Position numbers and translations under genes: made by a program. From a virus: DNA of 29,970 nt. Positions 1 through 8,593 of the stretch are shown here, piece by piece. Each line of letters begins with the position of its first letter. Within the stretch, counting starts at the first letter, position 1. The notes under the pieces are model-generated. The model was not told the origin of the DNA and searched no databases. It saw nothing but the letters and a program-made list of their open reading frames with translations. The DNA is taken from positions 1 to 29,970 of IMG/VR virus record IMGVR_UViG_3300046010_017025; one strand, given 5' to 3'.

Positions 1-1536
1 AGTTCTGTATTCCAATCTCTTGCAAAATTAACACCGTCTCTCTTATCATCATTTAGAGGAACAAACGCACAATTAATTGCTATGGCTGCAAACGCAAAGC
101 GTCTCGGTGTTGAAATGGGTGATATAATTCAATCTAGTATGAGTTTACTTGATGTAGAAGATGCTATTACGAAGGCGTTTGAAGCGCAAGTTGTTACTGG
201 CAAAAATATAGATATTGATAGATTGATGTTCTTACAATTGACTGGAGATTACGGTCAAGTGTTACAAGAGCAAGAAAAAATATTAAAAAATGCAGACTAT
301 CTAAATAATAGAAGTCCTGTATTCCAAGAAATGATTGCTGGTTCAATTGGATTAACAACAGATCAAGCTTCTCAAATTGCTCTACGATCATTGTTATCTG
401 ATAGACTTGGATTGGATGAAGCAAAGATGCGTGAAATGCAAAAACGAGGTGAGGAAGTACAAAACGTATTTGATGCCGCATTAAAAGAAGGAAAAATATC
501 AGAATTAGAGTTCGAGCAATTAAGCGAAATGTCAGGAAAATACGATGCACTGACTATTCAAGAAAAGTTTAGCCGTGCGTTGGATAATTTAGCATTAAAT
601 ATATCTTCATATTTTCCAAAATTAACAGATGGTGTTCGTTATCTTGCAGATACACTTGAATCACTTGTCAAGGCTATTGGCGGGTTTGGTATGGGAGAGA
701 CTGGCAAGATGGTAATGGGCGGTCTTGGCGGACTTGCGGTTGCAGGTCTTGGGCTTGCACTTGGTGGAAAAATGTTTAAATTTGCAAGAGCTTTAATGCC
801 GGGTGCTGCGTTAGCCACAGGTGCTGCTGGATCGGCTGCTGGTGGCTCCGTGCTTGGTACTGCAGGTGCTGGGGCAGCTGGGACTGGGTTATTTTCTAGA
901 GCATATGGTGCCTCCATTGCTCAATATAATACAATGGGTAGATTGACATCGGCTGGATATAGGGCTGGTGGGTTGGGTGGTGGTATGGCTGGTATGATGC
1001 GGGCAGCAAGAATTGGATTAAAACCAGCACTTAAAACAGGATTAATTGGTGCTGGTCTTGATTTTGGCTTAGGACTTGCATCTGGGCAATCTTTATCAAG
1101 AGCAGCAGGTGGAGCCGGATTTGCTTTAGCAGGTGGTGTAATCGGTGGTCTTGCTGGTGGACCAATTGGCGGTTTAATTGGAAGTACACTTGGAGGTTTG
1201 ATTGGCGATCAATTTTTTGCTAATGAGGACAATGCGCAAGCTCGAATGGCTGATATGCAACAAGGAAATGCACAGATGCGCGATGCACTCGCTAGATTAA
1301 ATGCACAGCAAGCAGTCTCACAAAACCCAGCAACAACTATAGAATCAAAAATTGATACAACAAATAATTTATTACGAGAATTAATTTCAAAACCAACAAA
1401 TGTTACGGTTGAATTAGATGGTGAAAAGGTTGGAAAGGCTACCATGAATTATGCATCTGAAGCAATGGATAGAGGCAGAACTATTGGTAATACGTATGGA
1501 CAGAATCGAGATACTACTGCAATTAGACCAAGATAA
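1..1536 (+). CDS. Tape-measure-like tail protein, 3' part (5' end outside window)
   Basis: The frame is open from base 1, so the ATG at 82 is probably internal and the gene begins upstream; 511 codons are visible. The first ~200 residues are helical and charged. About residues 220-405 are strongly Gly/Ala-rich and hydrophobic, ending in a glycine-zipper-like run (GGVIGGLAGGPIGGLIG, near 1132-1182). A Gln/Asn-rich polar tail follows. Long helical proteins with hydrophobic Gly/Ala segments, sited just before baseplate genes, are typical of phage tape measure proteins, which set tail length and may insert into the host membrane on DNA ejection. The call rests on composition and position, not on a recognised motif. 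An alternative is another internal virion protein. It lies 18 bases before the next gene. Confidence 0.5.
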   Translation, partial: SSVFQSLAKLTPSLLSSFRGTNAQLIAMAANAKRLGVEMGDIIQSSMSLLDVEDAITKAFEAQVVTGKNIDIDRLMFLQLTGDYGQVLQEQEKILKNADYLNNRSPVFQEMIAGSIGLTTDQASQIALRSLLSDRLGLDEAKMREMQKRGEEVQNVFDAALKEGKISELEFEQLSEMSGKYDALTIQEKFSRALDNLALNISSYFPKLTDGVRYLADTLESLVKAIGGFGMGETGKMVMGGLGGLAVAGLGLALGGKMFKFARALMPGAALATGAAGSAAGGSVLGTAGAGAAGTGLFSRAYGASIAQYNTMGRLTSAGYRAGGLGGGMAGMMRAARIGLKPALKTGLIGAGLDFGLGLASGQSLSRAAGGAGFALAGGVIGGLAGGPIGGLIGSTLGGLIGDQFFANEDNAQARMADMQQGNAQMRDALARLNAQQAVSQNPATTIESKIDTTNNLLRELISKPTNVTVELDGEKVGKATMNYASEAMDRGRTIGNTYGQNRDTTAIRPR

Positions 1537-1554
1537 TTTTTTTAGAGAAAGAAT

Positions 1555-4500
1555 ATGCCACTTATAGATTTTAAATCAAACTTGTCTAATTTTAGAAAGG
1601 TAATAAAGCCAAAGCCAGAAGCCGGGGCAACTACCCCCGCTGTTCCGTTTGGTGATTATGTACCAATCAGCAATAATTTAAATGATTATGCCGATGATAG
1701 ATACCAGTTCTCAACTAAAAAGCTAGAGTCATTTGAACGAAAAAAAGTAAATGAAGGATATGAACCAGATTCTATCTTAAAGAATAATTCTGTATTTGAC
1801 AATATAAATGATGAAACAAAAGATTTAAAAAATTCAAGAGTAGTAGATTATACACAAGAACCAAATAAACAATTTGGTAGTACACGTAATAATGAAGAAA
1901 GTCCTGTACGAATAAATGATTTTTCAAATAAGCAAGATAAAGAACAACAGGCAAAAACTGTACAAAAAGTAAGTCAAGATGATAAAATAGTTGATCTTAC
2001 TTCAAAATATGAATTAAGAAATAAAATAAACGTTAGTGATCCTAAACGGTTGGAAACAATTTCTTCAAAATATGACATTGACGGTGCACCATCTAAATTT
2101 ATTAATGGTGGGTTATATGAAACAGAAAAGTTATCTAAGTATGGGTTCCTTGCAGGAAATAAACCAGAGGTTGATGCATTTTCAAATACATTTAGCTCTG
2201 GGTTTAAAATTAAAAATGGTGCAAACTTTACTGGGAATGCCTTTCAATATGCATGGTCTGGTGGGAAAGATTCTGCTCCTAATGTAGATTTTTTTTCAAA
2301 TGAGTACGTATTTGGCGGATTTAAAAAGTTTCAAAAATTAAATCAAACTAATTTTAAATTAGATAAATTACCATCTCCGGGTGCAGTTGATTATTTCCCA
2401 AATACATACAGTAAAAACTTTACACAGAAACAAAAAGAAACTGCGTTTACATCTACTGCATTAAACTATATACGTTTAACTGCTGTAGATGCGTTTGACA
2501 ATAGATATAATAAAAATTTTATAATAAATGCAAAACAATATCAAACTGGGTTTACTCCTCTTGCATTAAATTTTGGAATATCTAAATTATCAACAACAAA
2601 TTATTTTGATTTAAACAAAAACTTTACTATAAGTGGATTTACTAGAAATCAACAACTATTGCAAACTGACTTTAATAAAAGCGCATTGGATTGGGGATTG
2701 AAGGGAACTACACCAGCAACGGATTTCTTTGATATAGGAAAAGCATTTACTAACGGTGGTTTTATTATTAAACAACAACCATTAGTAACTGACTTTACAG
2801 CAGCAGCACTTGACTGGGGATTGAATGGTAAAAACCCATCAACTAATTTCTTTGATATATCAAAAACATTTACAATAAGTGGATTTAGAATCAGACAACG
2901 TCTGTTACAAACAGACTTTAATCCAATTGCATTGGATTGGGGGTTAAAAGGTAAATACCCAACAACAGACTTTTTTGATTTATCGAACACATTTACAAAT
3001 ACTGGATTTACATTTAAACAGCCGTTGTTACAAACAGACTTTAATGCAGCAGCACTTGACTGGGGATTAAAGGGACTGTACCCAACAACTGATTTCTTTG
3101 ATATATCAAAAACATTTACAAATACTGGATTTACTTTTAGACAACCTCTGTTACAAACAGATTTTAATGCGTCTGCGTTAGATTGGGGATTGAAGGGGCT
3201 GAACCCAACAACTGATTTCTTTGATATAGGAAAAACATTTACAATATCAGGGTTCACGTTTAGACAACCGTTATTGCAAACTGATTTTAATGCATCTGCT
3301 TTAGACTGGGGATTGAAGGGAACAAATCCTGCTACTGATTTCTTTGATATAGCAAAAACATTTACAAATACTGGATTTACTATAAATCAACAGTTATTGG
3401 TCACAGATTTCAACGCATCTGCATTAGACTGGGGACTAAAAGGCACAACACCAAATGTAAATTTCTTTGATACATTGCGGCAATTTACTATAGCAGGGTT
3501 TATATCAAGACAACAACCACTTGTCACAGATTTTAATGCAACCGCATTAGACTGGGGACTAAAAGGCACAACACCAAATGTAAATTTCTTTGATACATTA
3601 CGCCAATTTACTATAGCAGGGTTTATATCAAGACAGCAACCACTTGTCACAGATTTTAATGCAACCGCATTAGACTGGGGATTGCAGGGAACAAATCCCG
3701 CTACTGATTTCTTTGATGTAACAAAACAATACACAACCTCTGGATTTGTTATACGTCAACCATTGCTAACAACTGATTTTACAGCAGCCGCATTAGACTG
3801 GGGATTGCAGGGAACAAATCCCGCTACTGATTTCTTTGATGTAACTAGGCAATACACTGTTTCTGGATTTGTAATACGTCAACCATTGTTAACATCTGAC
3901 TTTACAGCAGCTGCATTAGATTGGGGACTACAGGGAACAAATCCAGTTACTGACTTTTTTGATATAAGAAAACAATATACAATTGGTGGGTTTGTTGCTA
4001 GACAGCCATTGTTGACAACGGATTTCAACGCAAACGCCTTAGATTGGGGATTGCAAGGAACAAATCCAGCAACAAACTTTTTTGATGTAACTAGACAATA
4101 TACCGTTAGTGGATTTGTTATAAATCAGCCGTTATTTACAACCGATTTTACAGCACAAGCGTTAGACTGGGGTCTTCAGGGCACTAACCCAGTAACAGAT
4201 TTTTTTGATATAAATAAACAATATACTATAAGTGGGTTTGTTGCAAGACAATCTTTACTTCAAACAGACTTTAATGCGTCTGCATTAGACTGGGGATTAC
4301 AGGGTACTAACCCAGCCACTAACTTTTTTGATATTACGAGGCAATACACAGCAGCGGGATTTGTCATACGTCAACCACTAAGAACAACAGATTATACAAC
4401 AAGAGCATTAGATTATAGTTTATTTAATATTCCACCACTTGAAAATGGACAACCGTCTGCTGTAATCACTACGCTTAATAACAAGCAGTATGGTGAAGTA

Positions 4501-7500
4501 AATTTCTTTGATCTTGGTAATATCAATACAACTCAGGGGTTCCATGTATTAGCTAGACCGCTTGAACCAACTAAATATAAAACTAATTCAACGAGATTTT
4601 TTGTTGTACCTGCATCAGATTTTGAAATACCTAGAATTGGATCTCCAAATTATAGAATAGATGCACAGCTTGTAAAATCTCCTATATTTTCAAATTTAGG
4701 ATTTATAAAACAAAATAATAACACATATGTAGAATTAATACGTTCTAGAAATTATGGATCATTTTTGGGCGATGTATCAGATACACAAGGAAGCCCAACG
4801 TTGCTTGATATTCAATATGAAAAATATCATTTAAAGGATGAATCATATAATGCAGCATCTGGTATTATACCAAGTGCACTTGATCTGGTTAAGCAGTTTA
4901 CAGATTCACAGCAAGTGGATGCTGTAACTAATTTATTGGGTGACAGTAACTATAATATATTTGATAGTAGACAGCCTTATATTATTAGAGGAATACAACA
5001 AAAAGGATCGGTTGAAAATGAACGATGGGGGTTTGGGATTAATCTAGATGAAGGATTAATTCGTGGTGGAGCTGTTACAGCTGCAGAACGATCACTGTAT
5101 GACGCATTACGGATTACAAAGTTTGCGTTAAGTCCTCGTGGATTATTATTTACTGTAAAACAATTAGGACTGCAGTTATCAAACCCTAATGTAGAAGGCA
5201 GTTTAAGACTTGATAGATTGATATCAGGTACAAGCACTAAAAATTACTCATTTAAATCATTAATAACTTCACCATTACTTAACGCATTTGGCTACCACCC
5301 AGTTCGATCAGGCACGGCTAACAAGTACGGTGATGTTATAAAAAGTAAATCTGCGGATTTTGATTCAGACCCAATAGGTTCAAACCGAAATGCAGAAATT
5401 GCGGAAGAGTTTAATTTATTAACAAGTGATGAAATTGAGCCAGGATTATCCGGCGGTTCATTCACGAAAACTGGGGGGATAAATAATGTAGTCAGCGGAA
5501 TTACAGGACCTGGTTCTTTATATGGAATTGGTTACACTATTATGACTAGAAATAGTACCTCTTACCCAGAAGGTACTTTTATACGATATAATACAACATA
5601 TCAATATAGCTCGCCATTATCAAATAGTTCAACTAAATCAAAAGATTTGTATATCGGACAACGTGAATACCCCGATAACACTCGAACTATTTCACAGTTA
5701 AAAAATATATATTTAGCATTCCAAGGGCAATTAAATCATAATTTACTGTTTAAAGGTGAGGTTGGTGATGCAACCCCGCTTGGTCCTGGAAAGAAAAAAT
5801 TCTTTGATAAACATTTATTAAATTTTGGATTGGATGGCGATAATGACGCAACAAAATATATAGACACGCTATCTAGTACAATTCCTGGAATAAGACCATC
5901 GGATTATGATTTATACTCACCACATACACTAAGAAATCCGCTTCCGTATTCCAAAGGAGGTGATAAAGATTCTTTATCAAACGGTGCGTGGGTAAAAGAT
6001 CCTAATATTAATCGCCCTTTTATATCAGAATTAGAAAAGTATGGAATAATTTCAAAACGCCAAAAGGGTTATTATGCTCCCTTTGAAATAACACTTGGAA
6101 AAAATGCAACTCCTGATAAATCTAGTTTATTACTCTATGGAGATTCTTCTGTTATTGCTGAATCGTCTGTTGCTCAAATTGGACCAATGAGCCCAGATGG
6201 GATAAACGCGTTAACACAAGACAAGGATTATAAATTATCGGCATTATTTTACATACTTACTAATTATGCCAATGATTATCCATCAATAAGCGATATAACT
6301 GGTTTAAATCTTTCACCTGATCAAAGTTATGATCAAGACGATAACATAGACATAAACTTTTATTTAAAAAATTTATTAAACCCATTTAATAAATTTATTA
6401 TAGATAAACAAACAGCATCGGATGTTTCATCGGATGGCTTTGTAAATATAAATAAAAGAGCAACACAGGTTGCAAGTACAAATGCTAGTATGTTTAAACA
6501 CAGTGCCATAAAAGAATATGCGGTTATGAAATATACCGATATTCTTGGAGACGGGATTGATTCAAACAGGTCAAATGTAAAAGTAACATCAATTCAAACT
6601 ACACAATCACAACCACAAGTTATAGGTAAGGTTGGTGGAGTTTTTATAACCGATCAGATGGCAGGCACCCCAGGTAAAAAAATATCAAAAAATGTTTTAG
6701 CCGATAAGCCATTGAACAATTCTCGATTCCATGATTTTAGATATAAAGTACAACCATTAATAGAAGGAACTCCTGGAAATTATTATCCATCCGCAAAAGC
6801 AGGAAGAATAAACTTTATATCCAACCCGGAAATATTAAAATATAGATCTAATAATCTTGAAGATGCTGCTGGATTTGGACAACACGGCATGCCTGGGGTT
6901 GACCGTACCAACCCAGTATTATCATTCCTATGTGGTAGAGTTTCAAATGGATATAGAGATTTACGTGGCGATCAATATGGTGGTATACATAAGTTTAGAG
7001 GTGATCGTGTAAATCTAGTAGATTTTAGACACGATAAATCAACAACAGATATAAATCGCATTTATGAGCTAGGTGATAATTCTCGTATACCAGGCCAAAA
7101 AGATCTAATTGAATTTTATGTTACTGGAATGAATGCAAAAGATAGGGTTATTGTATTTAGAGCTACACTTGGAGAAGTTCAAGATAATTTTAGCCCATCA
7201 TGGGAAACTGTTAAATATTTAAATAGAGCTGATCCAGTTTACTTATATCGCGGATTTGAACGGGAAGTTTCAGTAAACTTCACAGTTGGTATAACATCAC
7301 GTGATGAATTGAGAACACGCTGGCGTTCGCTAAATGCACTTGCCGGGTTTACTGCCCCTGAATATATTAATAGTAATGACCCAACGTTTGATGGTAGAAT
7401 GAAAGCGCCTTTAATGAAAATAACACTTGGGCACTTATTTAGATCTACACCGTGTATTATAACTGGATTAACTTATTCTTTTGATAATTCGCAAGTTGTA

Positions 7501-8235
7501 TGGGAAACTGCTAAATTAACACGATGGGTAAATGGCAAGGAAATAGTTGAAACAATAACAACGGATGATCTGGACGATCCGGCATGTTGTGTGGCATTGC
7601 AATTACCAAAAATGATAAATGTATCAATGACATTAAAAATTATAGGCAACTATAGACCACAGTCAAACGGTGGCAGTACTGGTTATCCTGACATGGGTAT
7701 ATTTTATAATCTATATGCAAGTGATGATAGCAGAAGTGATGGATTGCTTCCACGTAAAGGTGGTATTTATGTAAACTACATGAACCGAGAATGTACGGTT
7801 ATTGTTGATAAAAAAGAAATACAAGACCAACCGCCGAAAACTACACCAACTCCACCGTTGGTTCCATCGAATCAGCCAGGTAAAGAAAAATTAAAGATCC
7901 AAGATATAGCTGCTAAAGATCCACCGAAAACGCCAGTAGCTGTTACGGGGTCAATTCCTGCACCACCGCCTGTTACTGGATCAGCAACACCACAGGTAGA
8001 AAAGTTGAAAATCAGTGAACTTGGCGAAAAAGATAAAAAGCAAAAAACACTTACAAAGACAAAATCCGGGGCAACAAATACTGCGCAACCAACTCGTGGA
8101 AAAACTGGTTCGGTTGGCACTACAAATGCAAAAGATGTTGATGCAACGTCTAATCCTTCAACAGCTCAAACTGGAGGACCAATTCAACAGACACGCGAAG
8201 CAACTATTGCTAGAATGAGACAACTTAGACCTTAA
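1555..8235 (+). CDS. Giant tail/baseplate protein with 14 tandem 41-residue repeats
   Basis: A 2226-residue protein; the start is preceded by AGAGAAAG. Residues ~1-200 are polar and probably disordered. Residues 378-951 are 14 consecutive units of exactly 41 residues, each opening with LDWGL followed by an FFD core, a GF step and a TDF end. Degenerate units flank them on both sides (from ~2170 and to ~4570). About residues 1845-2045 hold a segment of the type found in myophage baseplate/tail structural proteins (FRATLGEVQDNFSPSW, YLYRGFEREVSVNF, KAPLMKITLGHL). The tail (~2080-2226) is Pro/Lys/Thr-rich and low complexity. Position between a tape-measure-like gene and a gp53-like gene supports a baseplate-associated virion protein. 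The role of the repeats (fibre, spacer or receptor-facing array) is unknown. Confidence 0.6.
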   Translation: MPLIDFKSNLSNFRKVIKPKPEAGATTPAVPFGDYVPISNNLNDYADDRYQFSTKKLESFERKKVNEGYEPDSILKNNSVFDNINDETKDLKNSRVVDYTQEPNKQFGSTRNNEESPVRINDFSNKQDKEQQAKTVQKVSQDDKIVDLTSKYELRNKINVSDPKRLETISSKYDIDGAPSKFINGGLYETEKLSKYGFLAGNKPEVDAFSNTFSSGFKIKNGANFTGNAFQYAWSGGKDSAPNVDFFSNEYVFGGFKKFQKLNQTNFKLDKLPSPGAVDYFPNTYSKNFTQKQKETAFTSTALNYIRLTAVDAFDNRYNKNFIINAKQYQTGFTPLALNFGISKLSTTNYFDLNKNFTISGFTRNQQLLQTDFNKSALDWGLKGTTPATDFFDIGKAFTNGGFIIKQQPLVTDFTAAALDWGLNGKNPSTNFFDISKTFTISGFRIRQRLLQTDFNPIALDWGLKGKYPTTDFFDLSNTFTNTGFTFKQPLLQTDFNAAALDWGLKGLYPTTDFFDISKTFTNTGFTFRQPLLQTDFNASALDWGLKGLNPTTDFFDIGKTFTISGFTFRQPLLQTDFNASALDWGLKGTNPATDFFDIAKTFTNTGFTINQQLLVTDFNASALDWGLKGTTPNVNFFDTLRQFTIAGFISRQQPLVTDFNATALDWGLKGTTPNVNFFDTLRQFTIAGFISRQQPLVTDFNATALDWGLQGTNPATDFFDVTKQYTTSGFVIRQPLLTTDFTAAALDWGLQGTNPATDFFDVTRQYTVSGFVIRQPLLTSDFTAAALDWGLQGTNPVTDFFDIRKQYTIGGFVARQPLLTTDFNANALDWGLQGTNPATNFFDVTRQYTVSGFVINQPLFTTDFTAQALDWGLQGTNPVTDFFDINKQYTISGFVARQSLLQTDFNASALDWGLQGTNPATNFFDITRQYTAAGFVIRQPLRTTDYTTRALDYSLFNIPPLENGQPSAVITTLNNKQYGEVNFFDLGNINTTQGFHVLARPLEPTKYKTNSTRFFVVPASDFEIPRIGSPNYRIDAQLVKSPIFSNLGFIKQNNNTYVELIRSRNYGSFLGDVSDTQGSPTLLDIQYEKYHLKDESYNAASGIIPSALDLVKQFTDSQQVDAVTNLLGDSNYNIFDSRQPYIIRGIQQKGSVENERWGFGINLDEGLIRGGAVTAAERSLYDALRITKFALSPRGLLFTVKQLGLQLSNPNVEGSLRLDRLISGTSTKNYSFKSLITSPLLNAFGYHPVRSGTANKYGDVIKSKSADFDSDPIGSNRNAEIAEEFNLLTSDEIEPGLSGGSFTKTGGINNVVSGITGPGSLYGIGYTIMTRNSTSYPEGTFIRYNTTYQYSSPLSNSSTKSKDLYIGQREYPDNTRTISQLKNIYLAFQGQLNHNLLFKGEVGDATPLGPGKKKFFDKHLLNFGLDGDNDATKYIDTLSSTIPGIRPSDYDLYSPHTLRNPLPYSKGGDKDSLSNGAWVKDPNINRPFISELEKYGIISKRQKGYYAPFEITLGKNATPDKSSLLLYGDSSVIAESSVAQIGPMSPDGINALTQDKDYKLSALFYILTNYANDYPSISDITGLNLSPDQSYDQDDNIDINFYLKNLLNPFNKFIIDKQTASDVSSDGFVNINKRATQVASTNASMFKHSAIKEYAVMKYTDILGDGIDSNRSNVKVTSIQTTQSQPQVIGKVGGVFITDQMAGTPGKKISKNVLADKPLNNSRFHDFRYKVQPLIEGTPGNYYPSAKAGRINFISNPEILKYRSNNLEDAAGFGQHGMPGVDRTNPVLSFLCGRVSNGYRDLRGDQYGGIHKFRGDRVNLVDFRHDKSTTDINRIYELGDNSRIPGQKDLIEFYVTGMNAKDRVIVFRATLGEVQDNFSPSWETVKYLNRADPVYLYRGFEREVSVNFTVGITSRDELRTRWRSLNALAGFTAPEYINSNDPTFDGRMKAPLMKITLGHLFRSTPCIITGLTYSFDNSQVVWETAKLTRWVNGKEIVETITTDDLDDPACCVALQLPKMINVSMTLKIIGNYRPQSNGGSTGYPDMGIFYNLYASDDSRSDGLLPRKGGIYVNYMNRECTVIVDKKEIQDQPPKTTPTPPLVPSNQPGKEKLKIQDIAAKDPPKTPVAVTGSIPAPPPVTGSATPQVEKLKISELGEKDKKQKTLTKTKSGATNTAQPTRGKTGSVGTTNAKDVDATSNPSTAQTGGPIQQTREATIARMRQLRP
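2686..4407 (+). repeat. Tandem coding repeat, 14 x 123 bp
   Basis: LDWGL codons recur at 2686 and every 123 bases up to 4285, with no insertion or deletion in any of the 14 units. The next unit (from 4408) starts in register as LDYSL and then diverges; the preceding unit (from 2566) is one residue short. DNA identity between units varies. Units at 3421-3543 and 3544-3666 differ at only three bases by eye, and those beginning at 3667 and 3790 share an almost identical first half. Later units favour a GLQGTNP variant and earlier ones GLKG, suggesting stepwise duplication with homogenisation. Confidence 0.93.
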
Positions 8236-8254
8236 CAACATGAGGAATTATTAA

Positions 8255-8593
8255 ATGGGAAATAGATACAGATCGGTAAAAACAAAAACTGCAATTGAAA
8301 CAAGCGGAAGAAAATCCAAATCTAAAGAGATATTGAATACACAAATTATACCGCAAGTTTCAACAACATCTGGCGATGTATTTATTTTATCAAGGTTTGG
8401 CGATAGATTAGATATTTATGCATATCAGTTCTACAACGATGCCAGTCTTTGGTGGTATATAGCACAGGCAAATAATTTAGGAAAAGGAACGTGGTATATT
8501 AAACCAGGAACTGTAATTCGAGTACCAGAAAAACCTGGTTCTGAATTTGAATTATCAAATGAGTTACAAACATATAATGAAAAATATAGATGA
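8255..8593 (+). CDS. gp53-like baseplate wedge protein with LysM domain
   Basis: A 112-residue protein with a good ribosome site (TGAGGA, 8240-8245). Residues ~40-95 match the LysM-like pattern of phage baseplate wedge proteins of the T4 gp53 type: a GDRLDIYAYQFY step, then LWWYIAQANN, then a PGTVIRVP end. In T4, gp53 helps join wedges around the hub; in many myophages this small protein is conserved next to hub genes. The first 35 residues are basic and Ser/Lys-rich. Its stop overlaps the next start as ATGA, so translation of the two is probably coupled. T4 gp53 is longer (about 196 residues), so this is a compact version. Confidence 0.7.
   Translation: MGNRYRSVKTKTAIETSGRKSKSKEILNTQIIPQVSTTSGDVFILSRFGDRLDIYAYQFYNDASLWWYIAQANNLGKGTWYIKPGTVIRVPEKPGSEFELSNELQTYNEKYR

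Noticed and set aside
82-84. ATG as the start of the first gene
   Set aside because: The frame is open back to base 1 with coding-like residues (SVFQSLAKLTPSLLSSFRGT), so the gene most likely begins before the window.
639-917. Antisense Pro/Ala-rich open frame
   Set aside because: It is the complement of the Gly/Ala-rich segment of the tape-measure-like gene, where stop codons are rare on both strands.
2649-3734. Long antisense open frames (202 and 115 residues) on the - strand
   Set aside because: They mirror the 123-bp tandem repeats of the sense gene, show the same periodicity and have no ribosome site; they are by-products of the repeat.
2686-4407. CRISPR-like or non-coding tandem repeat array
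   Set aside because: There are no short identical repeats separated by unique spacers; the repeats are long, diverged and fully in frame with a coding region.
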